Program-made: the position numbers and the translations under genes
Part shown: positions 48,799 through 56,574 of the stretch, piece after piece
Position numbering within the stretch: the first letter of the stretch is position 1
How the letters are laid out: each line of letters opens with the position of its first letter
NCBI RefSeq assembly: GCF_900105185.1
Contig: NZ_FNTJ01000001.1
Location: 3,678,501-3,742,500, forward strand
Reading direction: 5' to 3'
DNA: 64,000 bases
Origin: Pseudomonas saponiphila
Lineage (GTDB): Bacteria > Pseudomonadota > Gammaproteobacteria > Pseudomonadales > Pseudomonadaceae
Notes under the pieces: generated by a model
Seen by the model: only the letters and a program-made list of their open reading frames with translations
What the model was told of the DNA's origin: nothing
The model's database searches: none

Positions 48799-49440
48799 GT
48801 GGACCTGAACCTGTCGTTATTGTTGGCCTATGCACTGAGCGTACTGATGCTGGTGGCCACCCCGGGGCCCGTGGTGGCCCTGATCGTCAACACCAGCATG
48901 AACGCCGGGCCGAGCCAGGCCGTGTTGACGGCCCTGGGCACCAACGCCGCGTCACTGCTGCTGGCGCTGTTGGCGGTGCTGATGCTGACCACCGGCCTGG
49001 CGCTGGATTCGCGCCTGATCAGTGGGGTCAGCCTGCTCGGTTGCGGCTTTATCGGCTGGCTGGCCGTGCAAGGACTGCGGGAAGTGTTTGGCCCGCCCAC
49101 CGTGGGAGCGGCGCCACGCACCGACAAGGGTCGCCAGGGCCTGGCCAACGGTTTCCTGGTGGGGATCGGCAACCCCAAGGACATCATTTTCTTTGTCTCG
49201 TTCTTCCCCCAGTTCATCCAGGTCAGTCGCTCCTTCGAGCGCAGCGCGCTGCTGCTGACGCTGGTCTGGGTGGTGATCGATTTTGCCGTGCTGGGGGCCT
49301 ATATCCTGATGGCGCGCCAGGGCTTCCCGCTCAGGTACAAGCGCCAGGTGACCGGCCTGTCGAGCCTGATGCTGCTGGCGGTGGCCTTGGCCGGTGTGGT
49401 TTATTCGCTGCTGGACCTGTACCGCTCGGGCGCCGCTTGA
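48799..49440 (+). CDS. LysE-family amino acid/metabolite exporter
   Basis: Inner-membrane exporter of 213 residues with six hydrophobic helices. LVATPGPVVALIVNTSMNAG in helix 1 is the family signature, and FLVGIGNPKDIIFFVSFFPQ in the middle the second. A TTG at 48793 and a GTG at 48799 are both possible starts; I prefer the GTG because AAAGG is nine bases upstream of it and three of the other. Likely exports an amino acid (lysine/homoserine lactone/threonine type) under control of the divergent LysR protein. Confidence 0.88.
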   Translation: MDLNLSLLLAYALSVLMLVATPGPVVALIVNTSMNAGPSQAVLTALGTNAASLLLALLAVLMLTTGLALDSRLISGVSLLGCGFIGWLAVQGLREVFGPPTVGAAPRTDKGRQGLANGFLVGIGNPKDIIFFVSFFPQFIQVSRSFERSALLLTLVWVVIDFAVLGAYILMARQGFPLRYKRQVTGLSSLMLLAVALAGVVYSLLDLYRSGAA

Positions 49441-49458
49441 GACGCCCGGCCAGCGACC

Positions 49459-50439
49459 TCAGAGGCTGCGCAGTTCCAGGGTCAGGTGTGCCAGCCCGGG
49501 CAAGGCGGCCAGACGCCCGCGCACGGCCTCGACACTGAGCGACGCCTGGGCCACCACGCTGACAATCACCGCCTGCGCCCCAGGCCCCACCTGCCACACG
49601 TGCAGGTCGACAATGCTGGCATCCCCCGGCGCTTCCACCGATCGGCGGATCTGCTCGGCCAGGCGCTCATCGCTGGTATCGAGCAACACTGCCGCACTGG
49701 ATTTGATCAGCGCATAGGACCAGCGGGCAATCACCAGCGCGCCGACCATTCCCATCACCGGGTCGAGCCAGACCCAGCCCAGGTAGCGCCCGGCCAACAG
49801 CGCGACAATCGCCAGCACCGAGGTCAGGGCATCGGCCAGCACATGCACATAGGCCGAATGCATGTTGTTGTCACCCCGGTGATGTTCGTGATGTTCGTGA
49901 TGTTCGTGATGTTCGTGATGTTCGTGATGTTCGTGATCATGATGGTGCCCATGGGCATGGCCGTGGGCGTGATGCCCATGGCCGCCGCCCAGCAGCCAGG
50001 CACTGAGGATGTTCACCAGCAATCCCACCACCGCGATCAGCGTGGCCTCGGCAAAGGCCACGGTGGTGGGCTGGAACAGCCGCAGCAGAGACTCGCCGGC
50101 AATCCCCAGGGCCACCAGGCCGAGAATGATCGCCGAGGCGAACCCCGCCAGATCGCCGACCTTGCCGGTGCCGAAGCTGAAACGCCGGTTGCCGGCATTG
50201 CGCCGGGCGAAACCATAGGCCGCCGCGGCGATGCCCAGGGCTCCGGCGTGCGTCGCCATGTGCAGCCCGTCGGCCAGCAAGGCCATGGAACCGGTGAAGT
50301 AACCGGCAACGATCTCCCCGACCATCATCACCACCGTCAGCACCACCACCCACAGGGTGCGCCGGGCGTTGTCATCGTGATCGGCACCGAGAAACTGGTG
50401 TTCGTGGGTGAACTGTGCAGCCTGCTGAGACAGATTCAT
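49459..50439 (-). CDS. dmeF: CDF-family divalent metal efflux protein, DmeF-like
   Basis: 326-residue inner-membrane metal:H+ antiporter with six helices. The helix pattern LTVVMMVGEIVAGYFTGSMA then LLADGLHMATHAGAL carries the HxxxD metal site of CDF proteins, and LADALTSVLAIVALLAG carries the second. Between helices IV and V runs a very His-rich loop with GHGHHAHGHAHGHHHDHEHH and six (E)HH-HE repeats. C-terminal cytosolic metal domain IVDLHVWQVGPGAQA. Preceded by FrmR/RcnR-type repressor gene, as in the dmeRF (Ni/Co) operons of rhizobia. ATG at 50439 follows AGGAG. Confidence 0.9.
   Translation of the reverse strand: MNLSQQAAQFTHEHQFLGADHDDNARRTLWVVVLTVVMMVGEIVAGYFTGSMALLADGLHMATHAGALGIAAAAYGFARRNAGNRRFSFGTGKVGDLAGFASAIILGLVALGIAGESLLRLFQPTTVAFAEATLIAVVGLLVNILSAWLLGGGHGHHAHGHAHGHHHDHEHHEHHEHHEHHEHHEHHRGDNNMHSAYVHVLADALTSVLAIVALLAGRYLGWVWLDPVMGMVGALVIARWSYALIKSSAAVLLDTSDERLAEQIRRSVEAPGDASIVDLHVWQVGPGAQAVIVSVVAQASLSVEAVRGRLAALPGLAHLTLELRSL
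49881..49934 (-). repeat. Six exact copies of a 9-bp tandem repeat in dmeF
   Basis: GATGTTCGT on the + strand, repeated without mismatch at 49881, 49890, 49899, 49908, 49917 and 49926, encoding repeated His-His-Glu-type units in the metal loop of the efflux protein. Confidence 0.95.
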
Positions 50440-50449
50440 CGTCCCGCTC

Positions 50450-50725
50450 CTATTTCGAATAACGGCGAATGGCTTCCAGCAACTCATCCACGCCACGGGC
50501 CCGCTCGGCGTCGCTGAGCTCGGGATTGGCCACATGCTCCAGGGCATGGGCCTCGATGATCTCGCCCATCAGGCCGCTGATGGCGCCACGGGTCGCCGCC
50601 ACCAGGTGCAAGGTCTTGCCGCAGTCGGCCCCGGTTTCCAGGGCGCGCTCCACGGCCTGTAGCTGCCCGAGAATGCGCCGCACCCGCTTGAGCAGTTGAT
50701 CTTTCTGTGCGTGCGTGTGTGACAT
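50450..50725 (-). CDS. FrmR/RcnR-family metal-responsive repressor, DmeR-like
   Basis: 91-residue all-helical repressor (DUF156). N-terminal SHTHAQKDQLLKRVRRILGQ, Cys in ALETGADCGKTLHLVAATRG and EIIEAHALEHVAN supply the His and Cys ligands used for Ni(II)/Co(II) by RcnR and DmeR; the early HTH dyad (residues 3 and 5) favours Ni/Co over formaldehyde or Cu(I). The ATG at 50725 has GGGGG seven bases upstream. dmeF starts 10 bp after its stop, so they form one transcript. The G-tract operator overlaps its ribosome site. Confidence 0.88.
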   Translation of the reverse strand: MSHTHAQKDQLLKRVRRILGQLQAVERALETGADCGKTLHLVAATRGAISGLMGEIIEAHALEHVANPELSDAERARGVDELLEAIRRYSK

Positions 50726-50726
50726 A

Positions 50727-50746
50727 CCCATACCCCCTATACCTAT
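50727..50746 (-). promoter_or_regulatory. G-tract operator of RcnR/DmeR type
   Basis: On the gene strand ATAGGTATAGGGGGTATG contains the core TATAGGGGGTAT, close to the DmeR/RcnR operators that pair a G5-6 tract with flanking T-A-rich half sites. It lies immediately upstream of the repressor start, consistent with autoregulation. Assigned by similarity only. Confidence 0.55.
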
Positions 50747-50948
50747 TTCGGGGCGCATCTTGCTCCCACAACCGGTACGACGCAAGCCGGCCACAGGCAA
50801 AAAGACCCAAGATCCGGGCGTTCCCCCTCGGCAGCCGACGAGTGGCCTGACACCACAGAAAAAACTGCTGTACGGCCTGTAGCGTGGATTAACATAGCCC
50901 AGTGCCATCAACCCTCAGGACTCACCCTTCCATGCTGTCCAGAATCTT

Positions 50949-51971
50949 ATGATTGCTGTCTGGTCCCTGCTGTGCCTAACCCTGTTGCTGACCCTGCTGA
51001 CGCTGTGGTTGCTGCGCCGCGAGCGCCGCGCCCAGGCCCAGTTGCGCGCCTATCGCAAACGGGTCGAGGGCCTGCCCAACGATGCCGAGCGCTTCAAGCG
51101 CAGCCAGTACTTCGCACGCATCGGCACCTGGGACTGGGAAGTCGACACCCAGCGCCTGTACTGGTCTGAGGCGATCTACGGCATGTTCGGGTTCAAGGTC
51201 GGCGAAGTGGTGCCCTCCTACGAGCTGTTCTGCTCCTGTGTACACCCCGAGGACCGGGAGCGGGTGCGCGCCGGCGAATTGCGCTGCCTGGAAACCGGCG
51301 AGAACCATGACGAGGAATACCGCGTGGTGTGGCCCGACGGCAGCATCCACTGGCTGCGCGAAACCGGCAACGTGGTGAAGAACGTGCACGACACCACCAT
51401 CAAGATGCTCGGCGTGGTGCGTGACATCACCGATGAAAAAGTCTCCACCCGCCAGTTGCAGCAACTGGCCCATTTCGACCCGCTGACCGGCCTGCCCAAT
51501 CGCCTGATGCTCGAACAGCGCCTGTCCCGGGCCCTGGAACAGGCGCGGCACAACCAGACCCGGGTGGCCCTGGTGTTCGTCGATCTCAACGGCTTCAAGG
51601 CCATCAACGACCAGTACGGCCACGCCGCCGGAGACCGGGTGCTGAGTGCCACGGCCCGGCGCCTGCAAGGCATCCTGCGCAGCAGCGACACCGTGGCGCG
51701 GATCGGCGGCGACGAATTCGTGGTGGTTCTGGAAGGCCTGTCCCAGGAGCTCGACCTGACGGAGGAAGCCCGGCGCATCGGCGAGAAGATCTTCAATGAA
51801 CTGTCGCCACCGGTGGAGGTGGACAGCCAGCGCCACAGCATCGGCAGCAGCCTGGGCGTGGCGGTGTTTCCCGACCATGCCGGGCGCATGGACCAGTTGC
51901 TGCACATCGCCGACCTGGCAATGTACGAAGCCAAGCGCAGCGGCAATAACCAGTACCGCCTGGGGCAGTGA
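50949..51971 (+). CDS. Diguanylate cyclase with PAS and GGDEF domains
   Basis: 340-residue protein. One N-terminal hydrophobic helix (WSLLCLTLLLTLLTLWLL) anchors it, followed by a PAS fold (about 50-165, WDWEVDTQRLYWSEAIYGMF and PAC-like EEYRVVWPDGSIHWLRETGN) and a GGDEF domain (about 175-335). RIGGDEFVVVLE is the intact active site and RSSD five residues earlier is a c-di-GMP inhibitory site, so it should make c-di-GMP with feedback control. The ATG at 50949 has only a weak ribosome site; I see no better start. Confidence 0.92.
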   Translation: MIAVWSLLCLTLLLTLLTLWLLRRERRAQAQLRAYRKRVEGLPNDAERFKRSQYFARIGTWDWEVDTQRLYWSEAIYGMFGFKVGEVVPSYELFCSCVHPEDRERVRAGELRCLETGENHDEEYRVVWPDGSIHWLRETGNVVKNVHDTTIKMLGVVRDITDEKVSTRQLQQLAHFDPLTGLPNRLMLEQRLSRALEQARHNQTRVALVFVDLNGFKAINDQYGHAAGDRVLSATARRLQGILRSSDTVARIGGDEFVVVLEGLSQELDLTEEARRIGEKIFNELSPPVEVDSQRHSIGSSLGVAVFPDHAGRMDQLLHIADLAMYEAKRSGNNQYRLGQ

Positions 51972-51987
51972 TACGCCCCAATCCGGC

Positions 51988-52449
51988 CTAGGTGTCGCCA
52001 CCCGCGCCGAGCAGGCGCCCACGCAAATAGCCCAGGGCCGCCTGGAACAGCGGGTGCCATTGGGCCGACGGCGGGCTGGCCAGGGCATGCCAGAAAAACT
52101 CGAAGTGATGGCCGCCGTCATCTGCGGCGAAATGCGTCCAGCGCTCGGGCAGTGGCATCTGCACCCGGCACTCATGAAAGGCCCACACCTGGTCCGCAAA
52201 CCCCGAGTGCCAGAGGCCGAGAAAGCGGCTTTCCTCGGCCTCGACGCCCGCCTCTTCCGCCAGTTCGCGGACCGCGCCAGCGGCCGTCGACTCTCCCGCC
52301 TCCAGCGTGCCCTTGACCAACTGCAAGCCGGCCAGCGGATGACGAAAGGCCAGGACCTCAAGCTCGCGGGTGTAGCGCAACACTACCGGGCAAGCCTTGT
52401 TGGCGGGCATCGGCCTGGCTTGTGCAGTGGGTGCCTGCTCCTCAATCAT
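51988..52449 (-). CDS. Nudix hydrolase
   Basis: 153-residue cytosolic hydrolase. The Nudix box is complete: GTLEAGESTAAGAVRELAEE followed by AGV (G-x5-E-x7-R-E-x2-E-E-x-G). The rest (KLNL-free VLRYTRELEVLAFRHPLAGL at the start and HHFEFFWHALA later) does not identify the substrate. Overlaps the 3' end of the FKBP gene by 8 bp, so it is translated downstream of it in one transcript. Confidence 0.88.
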   Translation of the reverse strand: MIEEQAPTAQARPMPANKACPVVLRYTRELEVLAFRHPLAGLQLVKGTLEAGESTAAGAVRELAEEAGVEAEESRFLGLWHSGFADQVWAFHECRVQMPLPERWTHFAADDGGHHFEFFWHALASPPSAQWHPLFQAALGYLRGRLLGAGGDT

Positions 52450-52780
52450 CCCGGGTCAGCACTTCCAGCAACTCGATCTCGAAGATCAGGTTCGAGTTGG
52501 GCGGGATCGCGCCCATGCTGCGTTCGCCGTAGCCCAGGTGCGCCGGCACCAGCAGTTTGCGCTTGCCACCCACTTGCATGCCCATCAGGCCCTGGTCCCA
52601 GCCCTTGATCACCCGCCCGGTGCCAATCACGCACTGGAACGGCTTGCCGCGATCGTAGGAGGAGTCGAAGCTGCTGCCGTCTTCCAGAAAGCCCCGGTAC
52701 TGGGTGGTGATCAGGGCGCCCTTGACCACCGCCTTGCCGTCCCCCAACTGGATATCGATCACCTGCAATGAGTCGCTCAT
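52442..52780 (-). CDS. FKBP-type peptidyl-prolyl cis-trans isomerase
   Basis: 112-residue cytosolic folding enzyme without signal peptide. Characteristic blocks: KGALITTQYRGFLEDGSSFD, RVIKGWDQGLMGMQVGGKRK and LLVPAHLGYGERSMGAIPPN, ending NLIFEIELLEVL. Key pocket residues (Y, F/V, D, W, I, Y, F) are in their usual places. The Nudix gene begins inside its last codons. Confidence 0.93.
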   Translation of the reverse strand: MSDSLQVIDIQLGDGKAVVKGALITTQYRGFLEDGSSFDSSYDRGKPFQCVIGTGRVIKGWDQGLMGMQVGGKRKLLVPAHLGYGERSMGAIPPNSNLIFEIELLEVLTRDD

Positions 52781-52964
52781 GCTTCACTCCCGTTCAACGC
52801 CTGTCCCGACGCGGGACTGCGGCGCGCTTTTTCGCAGAATTGCCGCGGCTTGGCAATCACCGGGGCGCGCCTGACCCTGGCTGGAGCGGCATGGGCGTGT
52901 GAGTGCCAGGCGGCAGGTGGCTGCGTGATACCTGAAGCTGATCAGCGGCGGCTGCATTTACCGC

Positions 52965-53396
52965 TCACTGGCGCAACAACCCGGACTCATAGTCCAGCCA
53001 GCCCTGTTCAAAGCATTGCTGCAGGTAGTCCAGCACGCAGTCCAACGACACCGAGGCCGGTACATTGACCGCGAAGAAGGCCTTGCTCATGCCCTCCCAG
53101 CGGCAACCCAGGGCGTTGATCCGCTCCAGCACCTCGGTAATCCGCTCCCGACCGGCCTCGAAGAACACCAGGCGCAGCGTGCTGTTGCCGCTGCCGTGCA
53201 CCACCTGCCTGAACCACTTCAGGCCATCGGCCTCCACCTGGACGGCTACGTCGTCCTCGTAGCAGACGTCCTGGGAATAGAAAGGAAAATTGACGATACG
53301 GTACAGACCGTCAGGCTGCAACTGCGCCCAGACCCCTTCGCTGGCGACCGGTGGATAGTCGTCGACCACCGTCAACCTGAGCATGATCTTGTCCAT
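52965..53396 (-). CDS. DUF4265 domain protein
   Basis: 143-residue cytosolic protein. The family pattern is PDGLYRIVNFPFYSQDVCYE with a YxxxxxPFYxxxxxYDD-like core, then TLRLVFFEAGRERITEVLER and FFAVNVPASVSLDCVLDYLQ. DUF4265 proteins are of unknown function. I start at the ATG at 53396 (MDKIMLRLTVVD), since GGGACAGGTG precedes it; an ATG at 53414 has no site. Long in-frame reading through the LemA/M48 region (to 54860) is an antisense shadow. Confidence 0.72.
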   Translation of the reverse strand: MDKIMLRLTVVDDYPPVASEGVWAQLQPDGLYRIVNFPFYSQDVCYEDDVAVQVEADGLKWFRQVVHGSGNSTLRLVFFEAGRERITEVLERINALGCRWEGMSKAFFAVNVPASVSLDCVLDYLQQCFEQGWLDYESGLLRQ

Positions 53397-53585
53397 CACC
53401 TGTCCCTGGTTCATTGAATGAAAGGCGTCCGCTCGACCTTGAGGCCGGCGCGCGCCGAGCGGCTTTTTCGCAGAATTGCCGATCCGTTGCAATGCCTGGC
53501 GGCCGCTCTGGCAAAGGTGTGTCACTGCCCGGGAATATTCCGTTACCATGGCCGCCCCCACGCCCCGCCCCGATAAGGACATCCC

Positions 53586-54185
53586 ATGGCCACCGCCGAT
53601 ATCGTCGCCCTGGTGCTGCTCGCCGTTCTGGCGCTGTACCTGGCCAGCCTCTACAACCGCCTGACCACCCGGCGCAATCGCCTGCGCAATGCCTTCGCCC
53701 AGATCGACGTGCAACTCAAGCGCCGCTACGACCTGATTCCCAACCTGCTGGAAACCGTCAAGGGCTACCTGCAGCACGAGCGCCAGACCCTGACCGCCCT
53801 GGCCGAGGCGCGCAACAATGCCCGGGACAGCCTGCAAGCGGCCGCCGCGCAACCCGGCGACAGCGCACGCATCGCCCGCCTGAGCCAGGACCAGAGCGCC
53901 CTGGACCAGGTCCTCGACCGCCTGCACCTGAGCCTGGAGGCCTACCCGGAACTCAAGGCCTCGCAGAACATGGCCCAGCTCAGCGAAGAACTCACCAGCA
54001 CCGAGAACAAGGTCGCCTACGCGCGCCAGGCCTTCAACGACGCCGTGACCGACTACAACCTGTGCAAGCAGCAAGTGCCGGCGCTGTTTTTCGCCGGGCT
54101 GTTCGGCCACCGGGCCGATGCCGCGCTGCTGCAATTCGCCGATAGCGCGCAGATCCAGGACGCCAGCAAAGTGTCGTTCCAGTAA
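53586..54185 (+). CDS. LemA-family protein
   Basis: 199-residue protein with one N-terminal membrane helix (VALVLLAVLALYLASLYNRL) and a coiled helical body. The family block LRNAFAQIDVQLKRRYDLIP and NLLETVKGYLQHERQTL, then QLSEELTSTENKVAYARQAF and NDAVTDYNL, identifies it. LemA proteins often accompany an M48 peptidase gene, as here (27 bp downstream), but their function is poorly known. Confidence 0.92.
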   Translation: MATADIVALVLLAVLALYLASLYNRLTTRRNRLRNAFAQIDVQLKRRYDLIPNLLETVKGYLQHERQTLTALAEARNNARDSLQAAAAQPGDSARIARLSQDQSALDQVLDRLHLSLEAYPELKASQNMAQLSEELTSTENKVAYARQAFNDAVTDYNLCKQQVPALFFAGLFGHRADAALLQFADSAQIQDASKVSFQ

Positions 54186-54212
54186 CCCCGCCGCCGATCC
54201 CCGGAAGCTTGC

Positions 54213-55223
54213 ATGAAGTTCTTTCAACACCAGGCCCGTGCCCGGCGCCACACCCTTCAACTGCTGCTGTTGATGACCCTGGCGGTGACCACTCTGGTCA
54301 GCCTCAGCAGCCTCGGGCTGGGCCTGTTGTGGCGCGAGCTGAGCCAGGAGTACGGCCAGCCCAAGGTGCTGAACTGGGCCGTCGTCGCGGTCGTGGCAGT
54401 GCTCATGCTGCTGGTGGTCGTGCTCGGCAGTTGGTACCAGCGCTGGCGCCTGCGGGCCGGCGGCAAGGTGATCGCCGAGCACCTGGGCGGGCGCCTGATC
54501 AATGACTCGCCACGGGGCCGCGAGGAACAGCGCCTGCTCAATATCGTCGAGGAAATGGCCCTGGCCTCGGGCGCCAGCATGCCGGCGGTGTATGTACTGC
54601 CGGAAGACGCGATCAACGCCTTCGCTGCCGGTTTGACCCCCGAGCAGGCGGTGCTCGGCATCACCCGCGGCGCCCTCACCCACCTCGATCGTGACGAGTT
54701 GCAGGGCATGGTCGCCCATGAGTTCAGCCACATTCACAACGGCGACATGCGCCTCAACACCCACTTGCTGGCGGTGATCCACGGCCTGCTGGTGTTCAGC
54801 CTGGCCGGCATCGCGGTGCTGCGCCAGGCGGAAAAGCAGCACCTGGGCAGCGACCGCCACCGCTTCTTCTGGCAGATCATCTTCGCCGTGCTGGGCCTGG
54901 CCTTGTGGCTGTTCGGCTGCCTGGGCAGCCTGCTGGGCAACCTGATCAAGGCCGCCATCTGCCGCCAGCGCGAGTTTCTCGCCGACGCCTCGGCGGTGCA
55001 GTTCACCCGCAACCCCCAGGGCATCGCCGGCGCGCTGAAAAAGATCGGCGGCAGCAGCGCCGGCTCACGCCTGCGCGCCTTCGCCGCCGCCCAGTACAGC
55101 CACCTGTATTTCCACCAGGGGGTGAAACTGCGCCTGGAGCGCCTGTTCGCCACCCACCCGCCGCTGGCCGCGCGCATCCAGCGCCTGGATCCGCAGTGGG
55201 ATGGGCGCTTCATGCCGCTGTAA
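54213..55223 (+). CDS. M48-family (HtpX-like) membrane metallopeptidase
   Basis: 336-residue protein with two helices near the N-terminus (about 14-40 and 55-75), a zinc protease core with VAHEFSHIHNGDMRL (HExxH-type HEFSH) and a third metal ligand in REFLADASAVQFTRNPQG, plus two helices between (HLLAVIHGLLVFSLAGI, WQIIFAVLGLALWLFG). The active site faces the cytoplasm, so it probably degrades misfolded membrane proteins. It is coupled with the LemA gene. Confidence 0.92.
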   Translation: MKFFQHQARARRHTLQLLLLMTLAVTTLVSLSSLGLGLLWRELSQEYGQPKVLNWAVVAVVAVLMLLVVVLGSWYQRWRLRAGGKVIAEHLGGRLINDSPRGREEQRLLNIVEEMALASGASMPAVYVLPEDAINAFAAGLTPEQAVLGITRGALTHLDRDELQGMVAHEFSHIHNGDMRLNTHLLAVIHGLLVFSLAGIAVLRQAEKQHLGSDRHRFFWQIIFAVLGLALWLFGCLGSLLGNLIKAAICRQREFLADASAVQFTRNPQGIAGALKKIGGSSAGSRLRAFAAAQYSHLYFHQGVKLRLERLFATHPPLAARIQRLDPQWDGRFMPL

Positions 55224-55228
55224 ACGGA

Positions 55229-56482
55229 CTACCAGAGGGCAATGTCGTAAGTGATGTAGAGGCGGTTGCTGTCCCGTCCACGGGCGTAGTCGGAGCGATA
55301 CACATAATTGCGCAGCTTCACCCCCAGCCCCTTGAACGCACCCTGCTGGAGCACATAGGCCAGTTCGCTGTCGCGCTCCCATTCATCGACGCGGGTCCTG
55401 GACTTGCCGTCATTGCCGCTCAGGTAGCGCGAGCTGAAGGTCAGGCCGGGGACACCCAGGCTGGCGAAGTTGTAGCCATAACCGAGCATCCAGGTCTTCT
55501 CGCCTTCCTCGATGAACTTGCCGATGCCGGCGTTACTGAAGGAGTAGACCGTGGCGCCGCTGATATACGGCAAGCCGGCATCACCACTGAGGCGCTGATA
55601 GCCGCCGCCAAGGGAATGCCCGGCGATGGCGTAGGTCAATTGGCCGCTGAGCATGCGGTTGTCGATCTTGCCGTCGAACGCCGCGCCTGAATCGGTGCTG
55701 CGGAAATAGCGCAGATCGCTGGTCAAGGTCCCCTGCCCCAGCGCCAGGTCATGTTGCAGGCCGACAAAGTCCTGCCGATAGAAGTTCTCCAGCTCGCCAT
55801 GGAAATAGCTCAGGCGCAGGGTCTTGCTCCATTTGTATTCGCCCCCGGCGTAGCGGAAGTCCCCGGACTGGCCGCCGCTGTAGCCGTCGGGCACCAGCCC
55901 CACGCTGTCGGTGGAATCACGCAGTTTGAAGCGCTGCAGATAACCGCCGGTCAAGCTCAGGCCATCGATATCGGTGCTGGTGAGCTGGGTGCCCTGATAG
56001 GTCTGCGGCAACAGGCGGGCATCGTTGTAGACCAGCACCGGGGTCTTGGGCAGCAAGGTGCCGTACTTGAGGGTGGTCTTGGCCAGCCGCACCTTGGCCG
56101 TGGCGCCGGCACTGGCGAATTCGCTCGCGGCGCGACCGTCGTCGTGCACCGGCAGCAGCCCCGTGCCACTGCGGCCCTTGCCGGAATCGAGGCGCACGCC
56201 CCACAGCCCCAGGGCATCGACCCCGAACCCCAGGGTGCCGGGAGTGAATCCGGACTGATAGTCGAGCAGCAAGCCCTGGGCCCATTCGGTGCGCTCGCTC
56301 TTGGCCGTGCGCGCGGCCTTGGCGCTGAGGCCGTGTTCGTCACGGAAGTTCTCGTTGAAATAGACGTTGCGCAGTTGCAGCTTGAGGCTGCTGTCGTCGA
56401 TGAAACCCGCGGCCTGGACCAGGCTCAGGGGCAACAGGCTCAAACCGGGAACAAGCATTGCGCGGATCAGTGGATGGCTCAT
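55229..56482 (-). CDS. OprD-family outer-membrane porin
   Basis: Outer-membrane substrate-specific channel of 417 residues. Signal peptide: PLIRAMLVPGLSLLPLSLVQ, cut after QA-A. The mature start GFIDDSSLKLQLRNVYFNEN and C-terminal NRLYITYDIALW (final aromatic residue of a beta-barrel) are typical of OprD members. Several alternating hydrophobic strands are visible. It is the downstream gene of a transcript with CitMHS, DctA and PrpF genes, so organic acids are its likely cargo. ATG at 56482 follows GAGAAG. Confidence 0.93.
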   Translation of the reverse strand: MSHPLIRAMLVPGLSLLPLSLVQAAGFIDDSSLKLQLRNVYFNENFRDEHGLSAKAARTAKSERTEWAQGLLLDYQSGFTPGTLGFGVDALGLWGVRLDSGKGRSGTGLLPVHDDGRAASEFASAGATAKVRLAKTTLKYGTLLPKTPVLVYNDARLLPQTYQGTQLTSTDIDGLSLTGGYLQRFKLRDSTDSVGLVPDGYSGGQSGDFRYAGGEYKWSKTLRLSYFHGELENFYRQDFVGLQHDLALGQGTLTSDLRYFRSTDSGAAFDGKIDNRMLSGQLTYAIAGHSLGGGYQRLSGDAGLPYISGATVYSFSNAGIGKFIEEGEKTWMLGYGYNFASLGVPGLTFSSRYLSGNDGKSRTRVDEWERDSELAYVLQQGAFKGLGVKLRNYVYRSDYARGRDSNRLYITYDIALW

Positions 56483-56574
56483 GTCGTACTTCTCGTTGTT
56501 GTTATTCAAGGCGCAGTTCGCCCTGCGCCCCGCAAGCAGGCGCGCCTGGCTATATAAAGAGGGTTTCCAACCAA

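Noticed and set aside
53415..54860. Upstream extension of the DUF4265 ORF
   Set aside because: Antisense to LemA and M48 genes; composition is Gln/Gly/His-rich shadow.
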